In this document: piece by piece, positions 1 through 7,386 of the stretch
Numbering within the stretch: the first letter of the stretch is position 1
Layout: each line of letters starts with the position of its first letter
Assembly (NCBI GenBank): GCA_017546165.1
Contig: JAFYXL010000030.1
Location: 1 to 41,222, forward strand
Direction of reading: 5' to 3'
Origin: Clostridia bacterium
GTDB taxonomy: Bacteria; Bacillota; Clostridia; Monoglobales; Monoglobaceae
DNA length: 41,222 nucleotides
Position numbers and translations under genes: made by a program
Notes under the pieces: model-generated
The model's database searches: none
The model's input: only the letters and a program-made list of their open reading frames with translations
What the model was told of the DNA's origin: nothing

Positions 1-281
1 AGCATCAAGAGCGGTAATTTCACCTTCCTCAGCACCGTGGTCAACGCCGCCTACCTCATAGCCGGGTTCTGCATTATAAAACCCATAATCTTCAGCTATC
101 CCTTCGGGAACGACTAATTCCCGGGGCATAAAAATAAATTCTCCGCTCATATTGTCAAAAGCGGCAAATGTAATTGTTATTTCATCCGCTGTCGCAAATA
201 CACCAATAGGCAAAAACGACATAAGCATTGTCAAAACCAATAATATTGATATGACATTTTAAATATTTTTTTAATACTCAC
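1..281 (-). CDS. Partial secreted protein, possibly DUF4430/transcobalamin-like, with an apparent frameshift in the signal peptide
   Basis: The gene runs off the left edge. One open frame reads from about base 258 to base 1, giving a hydrophobic stretch ending PIGVFATADE and then an acidic, aromatic-rich mature part (EITITFAAFDNM, later GEITALDA). A GTG at 281 follows an AAAGGA ribosome binding site and starts MSIKKIFK, but in another frame. Adding one A to the AAAA run at 257-260 joins the two into an ideal signal peptide, so I infer a one-base deletion, sequencing error or phase-variable run. Without it, translation would have to start at the ATG at 228, which lacks a ribosome binding site. 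The mature start resembles clostridial secreted proteins with DUF4430, a relative of the C-terminal domain of transcobalamin and intrinsic factor; this is recalled similarity, not a search. The B12 riboswitch upstream fits that idea. Confidence 0.6.
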
Positions 282-361
282 TTTGATTCAATCCTTTCGT
301 CTAAAAACTCAGTTTTAAAGCAAACAACTCCAATTAAGTATTTTTTCACCTCCTACTTTTC

Positions 362-402
362 TTGCCGCAGGCAATAAAAAAACTGCGGCAATTTTTCTTT
401 TT
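362..402 (+). terminator. Overlapping plus-strand terminator-like hairpin
   Basis: TTGCCGCAG (362-370) pairs perfectly with CTGCGGCAA (383-391) and is followed by TTTTTCTTTTT on the + strand. It shares its right arm with the minus-strand terminator at 376-417. No convincing + strand gene precedes it, so it may instead be an alternative fold within the minus-strand leader. Confidence 0.35.
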
Positions 403-417
403 GAAAAATTACCACAG
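376..417 (-). terminator. Intrinsic terminator of the B12 riboswitch expression platform
   Basis: Read on the - strand, CTGTGGTAATTTTTC (417-403), loop AAAAA, and GAAAAATTGCCGCAG (397-383) form a 15-bp stem with two G-U wobbles, followed by seven Ts (382-376). The wobbles work only on the - strand, so the direction is clear. It sits between the aptamer at 529-704 and the secreted protein gene. ATCACAG (434-428) can pair with CTGTGGT of the left arm, which would open the terminator. The same ATCACAG is also part of a small hairpin TGTGA-TTCA-TCACA (442-429). These exclusive pairings are what a transcription-controlling riboswitch needs. Confidence 0.75.
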
Positions 418-528
418 CTGAGTTTTTCTGTGATGAATCACAATTCAGTTAAAAAGATTTGCCTCTGCAAACCCGGCCTTAACCGAAAACATTGCCTCTA
501 TGCTTTTGAAGCACTTACGAGATAACAT

Positions 529-704
529 CAAAGCAGGTCTTGTGACTCGCACCATATAGACAAATATGTCCACATTTTTATATCCCGCCTTCTCGGTTTC
601 CCAATGACTAGCTTTCGCTAACAGATACAAAAACTTCGATGCATACACCGACAGTTCTCCGTTGGGGATTCTCACCCCATTCCCTTTTCATTAACTATAC
701 CTTG
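529..704 (-). promoter_or_regulatory. Cobalamin (B12) riboswitch aptamer
   Basis: Read on the - strand the region carries the conserved cobalamin aptamer blocks in the right order. AAAAGGGAA is followed by GGGGTGAGAATCCCC, then GAACTGTCGG, then AGTCATTGGGAAACCGAGAA leading into GGCG, and finally the B12 box GAGTCACAAGACCTGC. CAAGGT (704-699) and ACC-TGC-TTTG near the end can close the outer helix. It is followed by an antiterminator/terminator pair and then the secreted protein gene. A 76-codon open frame through the aptamer is a chance reading. The identification rests on recalled consensus; the exact aptamer subclass was not determined. Confidence 0.9.
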
Positions 705-720
705 ACAAAATGCCTTTTGC

Positions 721-749
721 AGTATAATCAACTCTCTGTGTGAATATAT
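721..749 (-). promoter_or_regulatory. Possible promoter of the riboswitch transcript
   Basis: TATACT on the - strand (726-721) lies about ten bases before the expected RNA start just upstream of the aptamer. The -35 region is poor (ATATAT at 17 bp), so only the -10 box and its position support the call. Confidence 0.4.
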
Positions 750-915
750 TAAATTTTTACTATATCATTCTAACATATATCGACATAAAATTTAATAAAG
801 AAAACAAACATTTTTTTATCAAAAACAAATATTTGTGTAACATCTCCATCAATTTATATTCCCCTTGTTTATTACAGTACAATCACAGGCAGCAGAAGTC
901 CCGTTTTTTGGACAT

Positions 916-970
916 AAAAAAAGAAGTGACCCTTGACTGCTTTTAAAACCTGCAATCAAGGGTCACTTCT
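916..970 (-). terminator. Strong intrinsic terminator
   Basis: AGAAGTGACCCTTGA (922-936) and TCAAGGGTCACTTCT (956-970) form a perfect 15-bp stem. On the - strand it is followed by seven Ts (922-916); on the + strand no T-run follows. It closes a minus-strand transcript coming from the promoter at 1331-1359. Confidence 0.8.
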
Positions 971-1324
971 GTTCGCTCTTGATATCTAACATCATATGGT
1001 TAACCTCTCTTTCCTTAATTCCCTTTTGCTGCATCCCTACAATCCTTTAACACACTCATTACTTTTTTCTCTAGCGAGAACAACTTAATGTTTCAAATGT
1101 ATTTTGCTTGCAAAAGGTTTCACTCTGACTTTCTTTTGAAGGCTTTTTAACTTTGACCTAAGCTCAATCTCTTTATTTTTTCTTCTCTACCTTCCAATCT
1201 ATATTAAACGTTACACCGTCGTGTTTTCTTTCAATATGCTTAAATCAACTTTATTTTTTATAACCTTCATATTAAAGTCCGGGTTTTAGTTTCTCATTGG
1301 ATTGTACCTTCCTTTCTTTTCTTC
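922..1324 (-). other. Orphan transcription unit of about 400 nt: small RNA, small-protein gene or decayed gene
   Basis: A good promoter (1331-1359) and a strong terminator (916-970), both on the - strand, bound this stretch, but no long frame crosses it. It is purine-rich on the transcribed strand, like coding sequence. Short runs such as MKVIKNKVDLSILKENTTV, VTFNIDWKVEKKK, KEIELRSKLKSLQKK and KVMSVLKDCRDAAKGN lie in successive different frames, as in a gene broken by several frameshifts. A GAGAGG ribosome binding site precedes a ten-codon frame MMLDIKSEQK whose stop lies at the foot of the terminator. I recognise no known RNA family (not RNase P, tmRNA, SRP or 6S). Confidence 0.35.
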
Positions 1325-1330
1325 ACCTAT

Positions 1331-1359
1331 AGGATAGCATATTCTAAGCCCTTTTTCAA
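1331..1359 (-). promoter_or_regulatory. SigA-type promoter with extended -10
   Basis: TTGAAA (1359-1354), a 17-bp spacer and TATCCT (1336-1331) preceded by TGC form an extended -10 promoter on the - strand. It points into the orphan unit. Confidence 0.55.
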
Positions 1360-1469
1360 TTGATAATTTATCAAAATAATGAATCCTTTTTTTGTTTAAA
1401 AAGCAGAAATTATCGACCTTGTTCATATTGTTCTTTACAACCCATAATATTATATGATATAATAAATTT

Positions 1470-1498
1470 ATGGTTGTTTTCAAAAACAACCATTTTTT
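1470..1498 (+). terminator. Orphan plus-strand terminator-like hairpin
   Basis: ATGGTTGTTTT (1470-1480) and AAAACAACCAT (1483-1493) form a tight stem followed by six Ts. No + strand gene lies upstream, so what it would terminate is unknown. Confidence 0.4.
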
Positions 1499-1515
1499 GC
1501 TTAATAAAAACAATC

Positions 1516-1542
1516 AACCTGTCACTTTTTAAGTGACAGGTT
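1516..1542 (-). terminator. Terminator after the tyrosine phosphatase gene
   Basis: AACCTGTCACTT (1516-1527) and AAGTGACAGGTT (1531-1542) form a perfect 12-bp stem just beyond the stop codon of the phosphatase gene. The T-run on the - strand is interrupted (GATTGTTTTTATT); on the + strand it is TTTTTCT, so it may act both ways. Confidence 0.65.
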
Positions 1543-1552
1543 TTTCTATGTT

Positions 1553-2014
1553 CTAAAGTTTCGCCCCTTCAAGCCTTTCAAACAATCCCAGGCATCCCTC
1601 CAGTATGTCCTTCCAGGTTTCTTCAAAATCCCCTGTGTACCAAGGGTCCCTTACATCCCCGGGTCGATTTGTGTAATCCATTAGGAGTGATACCTTTTTG
1701 TCAGGGTCGTCTCCTGCAAACCGGGCCATATTTCTTAAATTATTTCTATCCATCGCTATAATGTAGTCATAGTCCTTGTAATCAGCTTTTGTCATCTGTC
1801 TTGCGATTTTTCCTGCGCAGGATATGTTGTGCTCAGCCAGTTTCTTTTTTGCGGGCGGGTAAACCGTTTCCCCAATTGCCTCCGTACTTGTTGCACATGA
1901 GGCTATCTCAAACTTGCTTGCCACTCTTTTTTTCTTCACTATGTCCTTCATAACAAATTCTGCCATCGGACTTCTGCATATATTTCCGTGGCAAACAAAA
2001 AGTATCTTAACCAT
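1553..2014 (-). CDS. Low-molecular-weight protein-tyrosine phosphatase
   Basis: This 153-residue cytoplasmic enzyme removes phosphate from phosphotyrosine in proteins; in Gram-positives the family often opposes tyrosine kinases that control exopolysaccharide assembly. The N-terminus VCHGNICRS contains the catalytic loop C-X5-R-S (Cys8, Arg14). The C-terminal DPWYTGDFEETW supplies the general-acid aspartate. Length is normal for the family. GGAGGAGG lies at the right distance before the ATG. It is the last of three co-directional genes, 34 bases after the flavoprotein gene and just before a terminator. The physiological substrate cannot be told from the context. Confidence 0.93.
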   Translation of the reverse strand: MVKILFVCHGNICRSPMAEFVMKDIVKKKRVASKFEIASCATSTEAIGETVYPPAKKKLAEHNISCAGKIARQMTKADYKDYDYIIAMDRNNLRNMARFAGDDPDKKVSLLMDYTNRPGDVRDPWYTGDFEETWKDILEGCLGLFERLEGAKL

Positions 2015-2048
2015 AACTTTTCCTCCTCCGCCCTTATCTTAAGATATG

Positions 2049-2666
2049 TTATCTGATAAAGTTGGTAGCACGTTTTTGCTCTTTCTCCGGCAATCCAAAC
2101 TGTTCCTTGCCAAGCGCTATGCTCTTCATCAAAAACACCATATTTCGCGCAAGTGTCCGCATAGTCTGCATACCCTCTTCGTCTTTTGTCGCCTCTCCCG
2201 GATCCCTGCCGTGAACAATGTTCCAATACTGACTTGATGCAACAGGCATCCCGCAAATAGCAAAATATTTGTTCATTCCGTCAAATGCAGCAGTGCAGCC
2301 GCCTCGCCTTGCAACTGCTATACTTGCGCCTACCTTCATTGTCTTGTCAAAGCCTGTGCTGTAAAACAAACGGTCAAGGAAGGAAACAAGTGTTCCATTT
2401 GGCGAAGCATAATAAACCGGACTTGCAACAACCAGTCCGTCACAAGCCTCAAACTTGGGTGAAACTTCGTTAACAATATCATCAAAAGCACATTTGCCGC
2501 TTTTGCTACAGGAATAACATCCAACGCAACCCCTGATATCTTTGTTGCCAACCTGTATAACCTCTGCTTCAACCCCTGCGTCTTCAAACACCTTTCCCAT
2601 TTCAGCAAGTGCTGTGGCTGTGTTGCCATTTGCGTGAGGACTTCCGTTAATCATCAAAACTTTCAT
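2049..2666 (-). CDS. Flavodoxin-like NAD(P)H-dependent FMN reductase / iron-sulfur flavoprotein
   Basis: A cytoplasmic redox protein of about 205 residues in the flavodoxin-fold family. The N-terminal VLMINGSPHANGNT is the FMN phosphate-binding loop. CVGCYSCSKSGKC is the compact cysteine cluster seen in iron-sulfur flavoproteins, and SPVYYASPNGTLVSFLDR is the second flavin-contacting segment. I place the start at the ATG at 2666 because GGGAGAT precedes it; the ATG 15 bases upstream has no ribosome binding site. The gene lies between the dihydrouridine synthase and phosphatase genes. The electron acceptor is unknown. Confidence 0.88.
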   Translation of the reverse strand: MKVLMINGSPHANGNTATALAEMGKVFEDAGVEAEVIQVGNKDIRGCVGCYSCSKSGKCAFDDIVNEVSPKFEACDGLVVASPVYYASPNGTLVSFLDRLFYSTGFDKTMKVGASIAVARRGGCTAAFDGMNKYFAICGMPVASSQYWNIVHGRDPGEATKDEEGMQTMRTLARNMVFLMKSIALGKEQFGLPEKEQKRATNFIR

Positions 2667-2756
2667 ATTTATATCTCCCATCTTTTATATTATTATTTTA
2701 TCAAAATTGCCCTTATGCAATTCGGCTGTTTTGAGCTGTTTTTATAAGGCTTTCCG

Positions 2757-3680
2757 TCAAAGTTCAGGCAGGCACTCAATCGCACATATGAGGTCCGCCA
2801 ATCGGTTTGACTTCTTTATGGCCTTTAAAAGTTTTTTCTCATCAGGATAATTCCACATATTGTATATCCATATCTCCTTGAGTTTGTGCAAGGTGTAGAT
2901 TTCTGACCCCAAAAGGTCCAGATATTTTTCTTTTAAAGCCTTTGTAAAATCAACAAGTTCCCTTGTTTTAAGTTTCTCCCCGCCTTTGATTTCACGGAAG
3001 ATTGCCGGGTTTGATATTGCTCCCCGCCCAATCATTACCGAATCCAGGCCCCCAAAACGTTCTCTTATCCCCTCAAAATCCTTAACAGAAAATATATTCC
3101 CGTTGTAACATACCGGCATTTTTGCACAACAAAGTGCCTCTTCAAATGCTGCCATATCAGGGATTCCGCTATAATAATCCTGACGGGTCCTTGGATGAAC
3201 GATAAGCCTCGAGATAGGATACTTGTTGTAAACCGCCATAATACCCTGCATCTCATCTGCCCCAAAAAATCCTATCCGAGTTTTCACCGAGATTTGCAGG
3301 CTGCTTTTTTCAAAAACGCCCTTCAAAAAATTGTCCAGCTTTTCAATATCAAGCAGTGCCCCTGCGCCCCTGTTTTTTTTTACAACGGTTGACGAGGGAC
3401 ATCCAAAATTTAAATTTACAGAGGTGTAGCCCAGCTCTTTTATTTTTTCTTCAAAATTCAAAAATGCCTCCGGCTGGTTTGCCATTACCTGTACCGCCGG
3501 TTGCAAATTTCTGTTATTTTCAGGCATTATATCCCTCAGACTTTTTATGCTCACCTTTTCATTTGCCGAGGGGGTTATAAATGGCGCAAAATACTCATCA
3601 CATCCGCCAAAAAACTCCTTATGTATATTTCTGTATGTATAGGTTGTTATACCCTCCAGGGGTGCAAAATATAATTTCAT
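2757..3680 (-). CDS. tRNA-dihydrouridine synthase
   Basis: An FMN enzyme that reduces uridines in tRNA to dihydrouridine. Visible are the FMN-barrel start MKLYFAPLEGIT, the active-site segment NFGCPSSTVVKKNRGAGALL with the catalytic cysteine, VKTRIGF, HPRTRQDYYSG, CYNGNIFS and the phosphate-binding MIGRGAISNP. I chose the ATG at 3680, which gives 307 residues, the usual family size, with a weak GGTGA site. The same frame stays open another 63 codons upstream, but that stretch is a hairpin repeat array, so the longer form is an artefact. It opens a three-gene minus-strand group. Dus subtype (A/B/C) is uncertain. Confidence 0.92.
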   Translation of the reverse strand: MKLYFAPLEGITTYTYRNIHKEFFGGCDEYFAPFITPSANEKVSIKSLRDIMPENNRNLQPAVQVMANQPEAFLNFEEKIKELGYTSVNLNFGCPSSTVVKKNRGAGALLDIEKLDNFLKGVFEKSSLQISVKTRIGFFGADEMQGIMAVYNKYPISRLIVHPRTRQDYYSGIPDMAAFEEALCCAKMPVCYNGNIFSVKDFEGIRERFGGLDSVMIGRGAISNPAIFREIKGGEKLKTRELVDFTKALKEKYLDLLGSEIYTLHKLKEIWIYNMWNYPDEKKLLKAIKKSNRLADLICAIECLPEL

Positions 3681-3743
3681 CAATTTCACCATTATCTGTT
3701 TTTCACTGTTCTTTGGTTTTGTCAAGTCAGGGACAAAAAATTG

Positions 3744-3923
3744 TCGATATGCAAACTTCATTTGCTCGATATTTTTACTATCGTAAAATCGATATGTTTT
3801 CCCTCTGGTCAAACTCGATATGATATGAATTCTCGCCCGTAAGGGCATATCGAGTTGCATCAGCAACATATCGAGAATTCTGCAAAGAATTCATATCGAC
3901 GATTTCAAGCTTTGCTTGAAATC
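3744..3923. repeat. Array of TCGATAT/ATATCGA heptamers alternating with short hairpins
   Basis: Four TCGATAT copies (3744, 3766, 3789, 3815) are followed by three in inverted orientation, ATATCGA (3847, 3868, 3893). Between them are small palindromes: GCAAA-CTTCA-TTTGC, TTTTAC-TATC-GTAAAA, GTTT...AAAC, GCCC-GTAA-GGGC, GTTGC-ATCA-GCAAC and GAATTC-TGCAAA-GAATTC. A 10-bp stem, GATTTCAAGC-TTT-GCTTGAAATC, ends it. The heptamer is conserved while hairpin sequences vary but keep pairing. The array turns inside out around 3822-3846. It lies between divergent dihydrouridine synthase and ABC transporter genes and overlaps a falsely open reading frame. Confidence 0.85.
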
Positions 3924-3969
3924 ATTATACCACATAATATTGATTTTTTCAATCCCGATAAACCCTTTA

Positions 3970-3998
3970 TTGACTAAACCCCGAGCTTATGATAAACT
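3970..3998 (+). promoter_or_regulatory. Promoter of the ABC transporter gene
   Basis: TTGACT (3970-3975), a 17-bp spacer and TAAACT (3993-3998), with TG one base before the -10 box, form a good SigA promoter 33 bases before the start codon. Confidence 0.75.
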
Positions 3999-4030
3999 AT
4001 ATCTATAAAAACTTACAGAGGTTTATTTTT

Positions 4031-5704
4031 ATGAAAGATAAGTTAACATTAAAATGGCTGTATGCCAACTCCAAAGGTCAGCTTTGGCGCATCGTCCTGC
4101 TATCTGTTATGCGATGCAGCCTTACCATTTTGGGTGTCACCTTTGCCCTTGTGTCAAGATATGTTATTGACGCAGCAGTTGCCCATAATATTAGCGGCCT
4201 CACTAAAAGTGCGCTTGTGCTCCTTTTATTGATTGCAAGCCAGATCGGCATCCGCCTTCTTGGTCAAAGTCTTGAGGTGGTAATCTGTGCCCGACTTAAT
4301 ATGAAAATCCGGGGCAAGTTGTTTGCATCAATCCTGAAGTGTGACTACTCTGCCCAGGCAAAGTACCACAGCGGCGACCTGCTTACCCGACTCAGCAATG
4401 ATACAAGCATCGTTGCAAGCGGCATAATATCTCTTATTCCAAGTGTTCTGGCACTCATTGTAGGTCTTACCTATGCCCTGATTGCATTGACCCGTCTTGA
4501 TAAAAACTTCGCAATCATTCTGCTTGCAGGCGGAATTCTTTTGCTTCTTGCAATCAGCGCCTTCCGCGGAATTATGAAAAAACTCCACAAGCGTGTTCAG
4601 GAAACCGAAGCCCGTGTCCGTTCCTTCTTTCAGGAATCCATGGGCAGCTTGCTTATGGTAAAGGTTTTCGGCATTGAGGACGCCATCTCACAAAAAGGTG
4701 ACCTTTTGCAAAATGAAAACTACAAAGCACAAATGAAACGCCGAAACCTGAGCATTTTTGCATCAAGCAGTCTGGCATTCCTGTTTAGCATCAGCTCGCT
4801 TTATGCACTGACATACAGCGCTTACCGGCTATACTTAGGTACCATCACCTTTGGTACTCTTACCGCAATACTGCAGCTTGTAAACCAGATCCAGTCACCC
4901 TTTGCCGGTCTTTCCGGCGTTATGCCCCAATACTATGCAATTTTGGCATCGGCTGAACGTATAATTGAAATCGAATCTCTCCCTGAGGAGGACAACAACC
5001 GTGAAAAATTAAACCCTGAAACATCCTACCAAAACTTAACGGAAATTAATTTTACCGATATTTCCTTTAGTTATGGCAGGGATATTGTTTTAGAAAACGC
5101 AAACCTCACCATAGAAAAAGGGGATTTTGCCGTTATCAGCGGTATTTCAGGCATCGGAAAGAGCACACTTATAAAGTTGCTATTGGGTGTGATTTCACCA
5201 AAAGAAGGCAGCATCACACTGAAAATAAACGGTCAGGATATGCCTTGCGGCAAATATTCAAGGCCACTCTTTTCATACGTGCCCCAGGGTAACCTCTTGC
5301 TCTCCGGAACAATTCGGGAAGCTGTGTCAATGGTGGCAGATAACGCTACCGATGAGGAAATAATGGCCGCCGCCGAAATCAGCTGTTGCGCTGACTTTAT
5401 ACAAAAACTACCGCAAGGGCTCGGCACCTACATAGGTGAAAAAGGCTTTGGCTTGTCAGAAGGCCAAATTCAGCGGCTTGCAGTCTGCCGTGCTATCCTT
5501 TCGGGGGCACCAATAATCTTGCTGGACGAAGCCACATCAGCACTGGATGAAGAAACCGAGGCAACGCTACTCCAAAATATCCGCAATATGAAGGGCAAAA
5601 CCTGTATCATAATTTCACACAAACGCGCCGCTTCCGAAATTTGCAACAAGCATATATTTATTGAAAACAAAAAAATAAAAACAACGAAAAACCATTCTTC
5701 TTAA
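4031..5704 (+). CDS. ABC transporter, fused permease and ATPase (type IV exporter fold)
   Basis: A half-transporter of 557 residues that would dimerise in the membrane and export a hydrophobic, peptide or other substrate. The first 310 residues or so hold about six membrane helices. The C-terminal ATPase has Walker A GISGIGKST, the signature LSEGQIQRLA (normally LSGGQ, here with Glu), Walker B IILLDEATSALD and the H-loop IISHKRA. I start it at 4031, where AGAGG lies nine bases upstream and the promoter at 3970-3998 fits; an ATG at 3989 overlaps the promoter. It is a single-gene unit with no partner or regulator next to it, so the substrate is unknown. Confidence 0.92.
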   Translation: MKDKLTLKWLYANSKGQLWRIVLLSVMRCSLTILGVTFALVSRYVIDAAVAHNISGLTKSALVLLLLIASQIGIRLLGQSLEVVICARLNMKIRGKLFASILKCDYSAQAKYHSGDLLTRLSNDTSIVASGIISLIPSVLALIVGLTYALIALTRLDKNFAIILLAGGILLLLAISAFRGIMKKLHKRVQETEARVRSFFQESMGSLLMVKVFGIEDAISQKGDLLQNENYKAQMKRRNLSIFASSSLAFLFSISSLYALTYSAYRLYLGTITFGTLTAILQLVNQIQSPFAGLSGVMPQYYAILASAERIIEIESLPEEDNNREKLNPETSYQNLTEINFTDISFSYGRDIVLENANLTIEKGDFAVISGISGIGKSTLIKLLLGVISPKEGSITLKINGQDMPCGKYSRPLFSYVPQGNLLLSGTIREAVSMVADNATDEEIMAAAEISCCADFIQKLPQGLGTYIGEKGFGLSEGQIQRLAVCRAILSGAPIILLDEATSALDEETEATLLQNIRNMKGKTCIIISHKRAASEICNKHIFIENKKIKTTKNHSS

Positions 5705-5720
5705 CAACAATTCTGGAACT

Positions 5721-5766
5721 AAAAAAAGACAGCAGAGATTTGAAATCCACTTCTCTGCCGTCTTTT
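5721..5766. terminator. Bidirectional terminator between the ABC gene and murC
   Basis: AAAAGACAGCAGAGA (5724-5738) pairs with TCTCTGCCGTCTTTT (5752-5766). The one non-Watson-Crick position is an A-C mismatch on the + strand but a G-U pair on the - strand, where seven Ts follow, so it fits murC best. It also lies just after the ABC stop codon. Confidence 0.85.
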
Positions 5767-5804
5767 ATTTTGTTTAATTTATCGACTTATCAAGGCTCAT
5801 AAAT

Positions 5805-7178
5805 CTATTTTACAAGCTCGTTTCCTATTTTAAAAACATCTCCTGCTCCCATGGTTATTACCATATCGCCGGGTTTTGTATTAGCCTTTACATATCTTAC
5901 AATAGCATCAAAATCGTTCATATAAACCACATTATCCATAAGCAGCGCGAGGTCGCAAGAGTGGATTGTTCCGTCATACTTTTCACGTGCAGGATAAACA
6001 TCAGCCAAAACCACCTTGTCAGCAATTGAAAGGGCCTCTCTAAAATCCTCTAAAAAAGCCTTTGTCCTTGAATAGGTATGAGGCTGGAATATGCACCACA
6101 CATCCTTGTCAGTCAAGGTCTTTGCAGTTTCCAGAGTGCTGCGTATCTCGGTAGGATGATGAGCATAGTCATCAATTACCTGAACCCCGCCAAATTCACC
6201 AAGCCTTTCAAAGCGACGCTTAGTTCCCCCAAAGGCCTCAAGACCTCTTTTTATGGCTTCTTTGTCAACACCCATTTCCCAGGCTGCAGCAAAAGCACCC
6301 AAAGCATTTCTTACATTATGTTCGCCGTGAACTGAAAGTTCAAGATCAATTGCATATTCACCATAGGCATACACCTTCATTTGGGTCTTGCCTGAGTCGT
6401 TCAAATGTATGTTTTCAGCAAAAAAATCGTTATTTCTACTAATTATTCCATATTTGACCACTCTGTTTTTGATATTTTGCACAACAGTTTGGGTGTTTTT
6501 ATCGTCAGAACACACAATAATGCATCCCAGAGGTGAATTTAGTCTTGCAAAACTCTCAAAAGCTGTTATAATATGAAATATATCGGTAAAATAATCTAAG
6601 TGGTCTTCTTCCACGTTAGTTATTATTGAAATAAACGGATTGAAGTGAAGAAAGCTTTCCACATATTCACAGGCTTCCAACACAAGATAGTCTCTTGCGC
6701 CGATTTTATAATTTCCGCCTATTTGTGAAAGCTCCCCGCCCACAAGGATGGTAGGGTCAAGCTCAGCTTCAAGCAGAACCAGCGACAACATTGATGTTGT
6801 TGTGGTTTTTCCGTGCGTTCCGGCAACTGCAATCGGGTATTTATACCGTTTCATAAGCTGTCCTAAAAGCTCAGCCCGTTCCATAACAGGTATGCCTAAA
6901 GATCTTGCTTTTACAAGTTCGGGATTGTCTTTAGGGATAGCTGCAGTATAACATACCAAGTCTGGATCTGCTACATTGTCGGCGCTGTGACCAATTTTTA
7001 CACAGATTGACGCCGCTACAAGCTTTTTGACAATCTCAGTTTCGCATCTGTCAGATCCACTAACCTGATACCCAAAAAACTTCAGCATATGCGCCAAAGC
7101 GCTCATGCTTATGCCACCTATACCTACCATATGTATATGTGCATTATCCGGAAGTTTAGAAAGGTTTATATCATTCAA
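5805..7178 (-). CDS. murC: UDP-N-acetylmuramate--L-alanine ligase
   Basis: MurC adds L-alanine to UDP-N-acetylmuramic acid, the first amino acid of the peptidoglycan stem peptide, using ATP in the cytoplasm. The 457 residues match the family length. The N-terminal domain begins HMVGIGGISMSALAHML and GYQVSGSD; the ATP loop is AGTHGKTTTTS; later come VEEDHLDYF, HGEHNVRNALGA and DDYAHHPTEI. It starts with TTG at 7178, eight bases after AAGGAGG; no in-frame ATG is better placed. It has its own promoter (7247-7275) and terminator, so it is a single-gene unit divergent from spoVG. Confidence 0.97.
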   Translation of the reverse strand: MNDINLSKLPDNAHIHMVGIGGISMSALAHMLKFFGYQVSGSDRCETEIVKKLVAASICVKIGHSADNVADPDLVCYTAAIPKDNPELVKARSLGIPVMERAELLGQLMKRYKYPIAVAGTHGKTTTTSMLSLVLLEAELDPTILVGGELSQIGGNYKIGARDYLVLEACEYVESFLHFNPFISIITNVEEDHLDYFTDIFHIITAFESFARLNSPLGCIIVCSDDKNTQTVVQNIKNRVVKYGIISRNNDFFAENIHLNDSGKTQMKVYAYGEYAIDLELSVHGEHNVRNALGAFAAAWEMGVDKEAIKRGLEAFGGTKRRFERLGEFGGVQVIDDYAHHPTEIRSTLETAKTLTDKDVWCIFQPHTYSRTKAFLEDFREALSIADKVVLADVYPAREKYDGTIHSCDLALLMDNVVYMNDFDAIVRYVKANTKPGDMVITMGAGDVFKIGNELVK

Positions 7179-7246
7179 CTTAAATTCCTCCTTGGGTTTA
7201 AGACATTTATTTCAAAACAAATACATCTCCTGATATCTGCACTTAC

Positions 7247-7275
7247 ATTATACTACATTTTACCAAATATATCAA
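7247..7275 (-). promoter_or_regulatory. Promoter of murC
   Basis: TTGATA (7275-7270), 17-bp spacer and a perfect TATAAT (7252-7247) on the - strand, with a leader of about 60 bases to the murC TTG start. Confidence 0.85.
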
Positions 7276-7386
7276 TATGCCTTTATTATATTATTTTAAA
7301 AATAATTTTATGCAAAAATTATCAATATGATATTCATCATATAAAAATTTGCCTGGCATTGTCCAGCGAAAAAGGTGGTGCGTTTT

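Noticed and set aside
445-675. A 76-codon open frame on the - strand with a possible ribosome binding site and a terminator after it
   Set aside because: It lies within the cobalamin aptamer and its leader; the conserved RNA blocks explain the sequence better than a protein.
740-946. A 68-codon + strand frame
   Set aside because: AT-rich low-complexity translation, no ribosome binding site, and it runs into the arm of a minus-strand terminator.
1286-1513. A 75-codon - strand frame
   Set aside because: It crosses the hairpin at 1470-1498 and the promoter at 1331-1359; no recognisable domain.
3681-3869. N-terminal extension of the dihydrouridine synthase
   Set aside because: It translates the heptamer-hairpin array, adds nothing family-like and lacks a ribosome binding site; the start at 3680 gives the normal length.
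3744-3923. CRISPR-like repeat array
   Set aside because: Repeats are only seven bases, change orientation midway, and spacers are palindromes; no cas genes are nearby.
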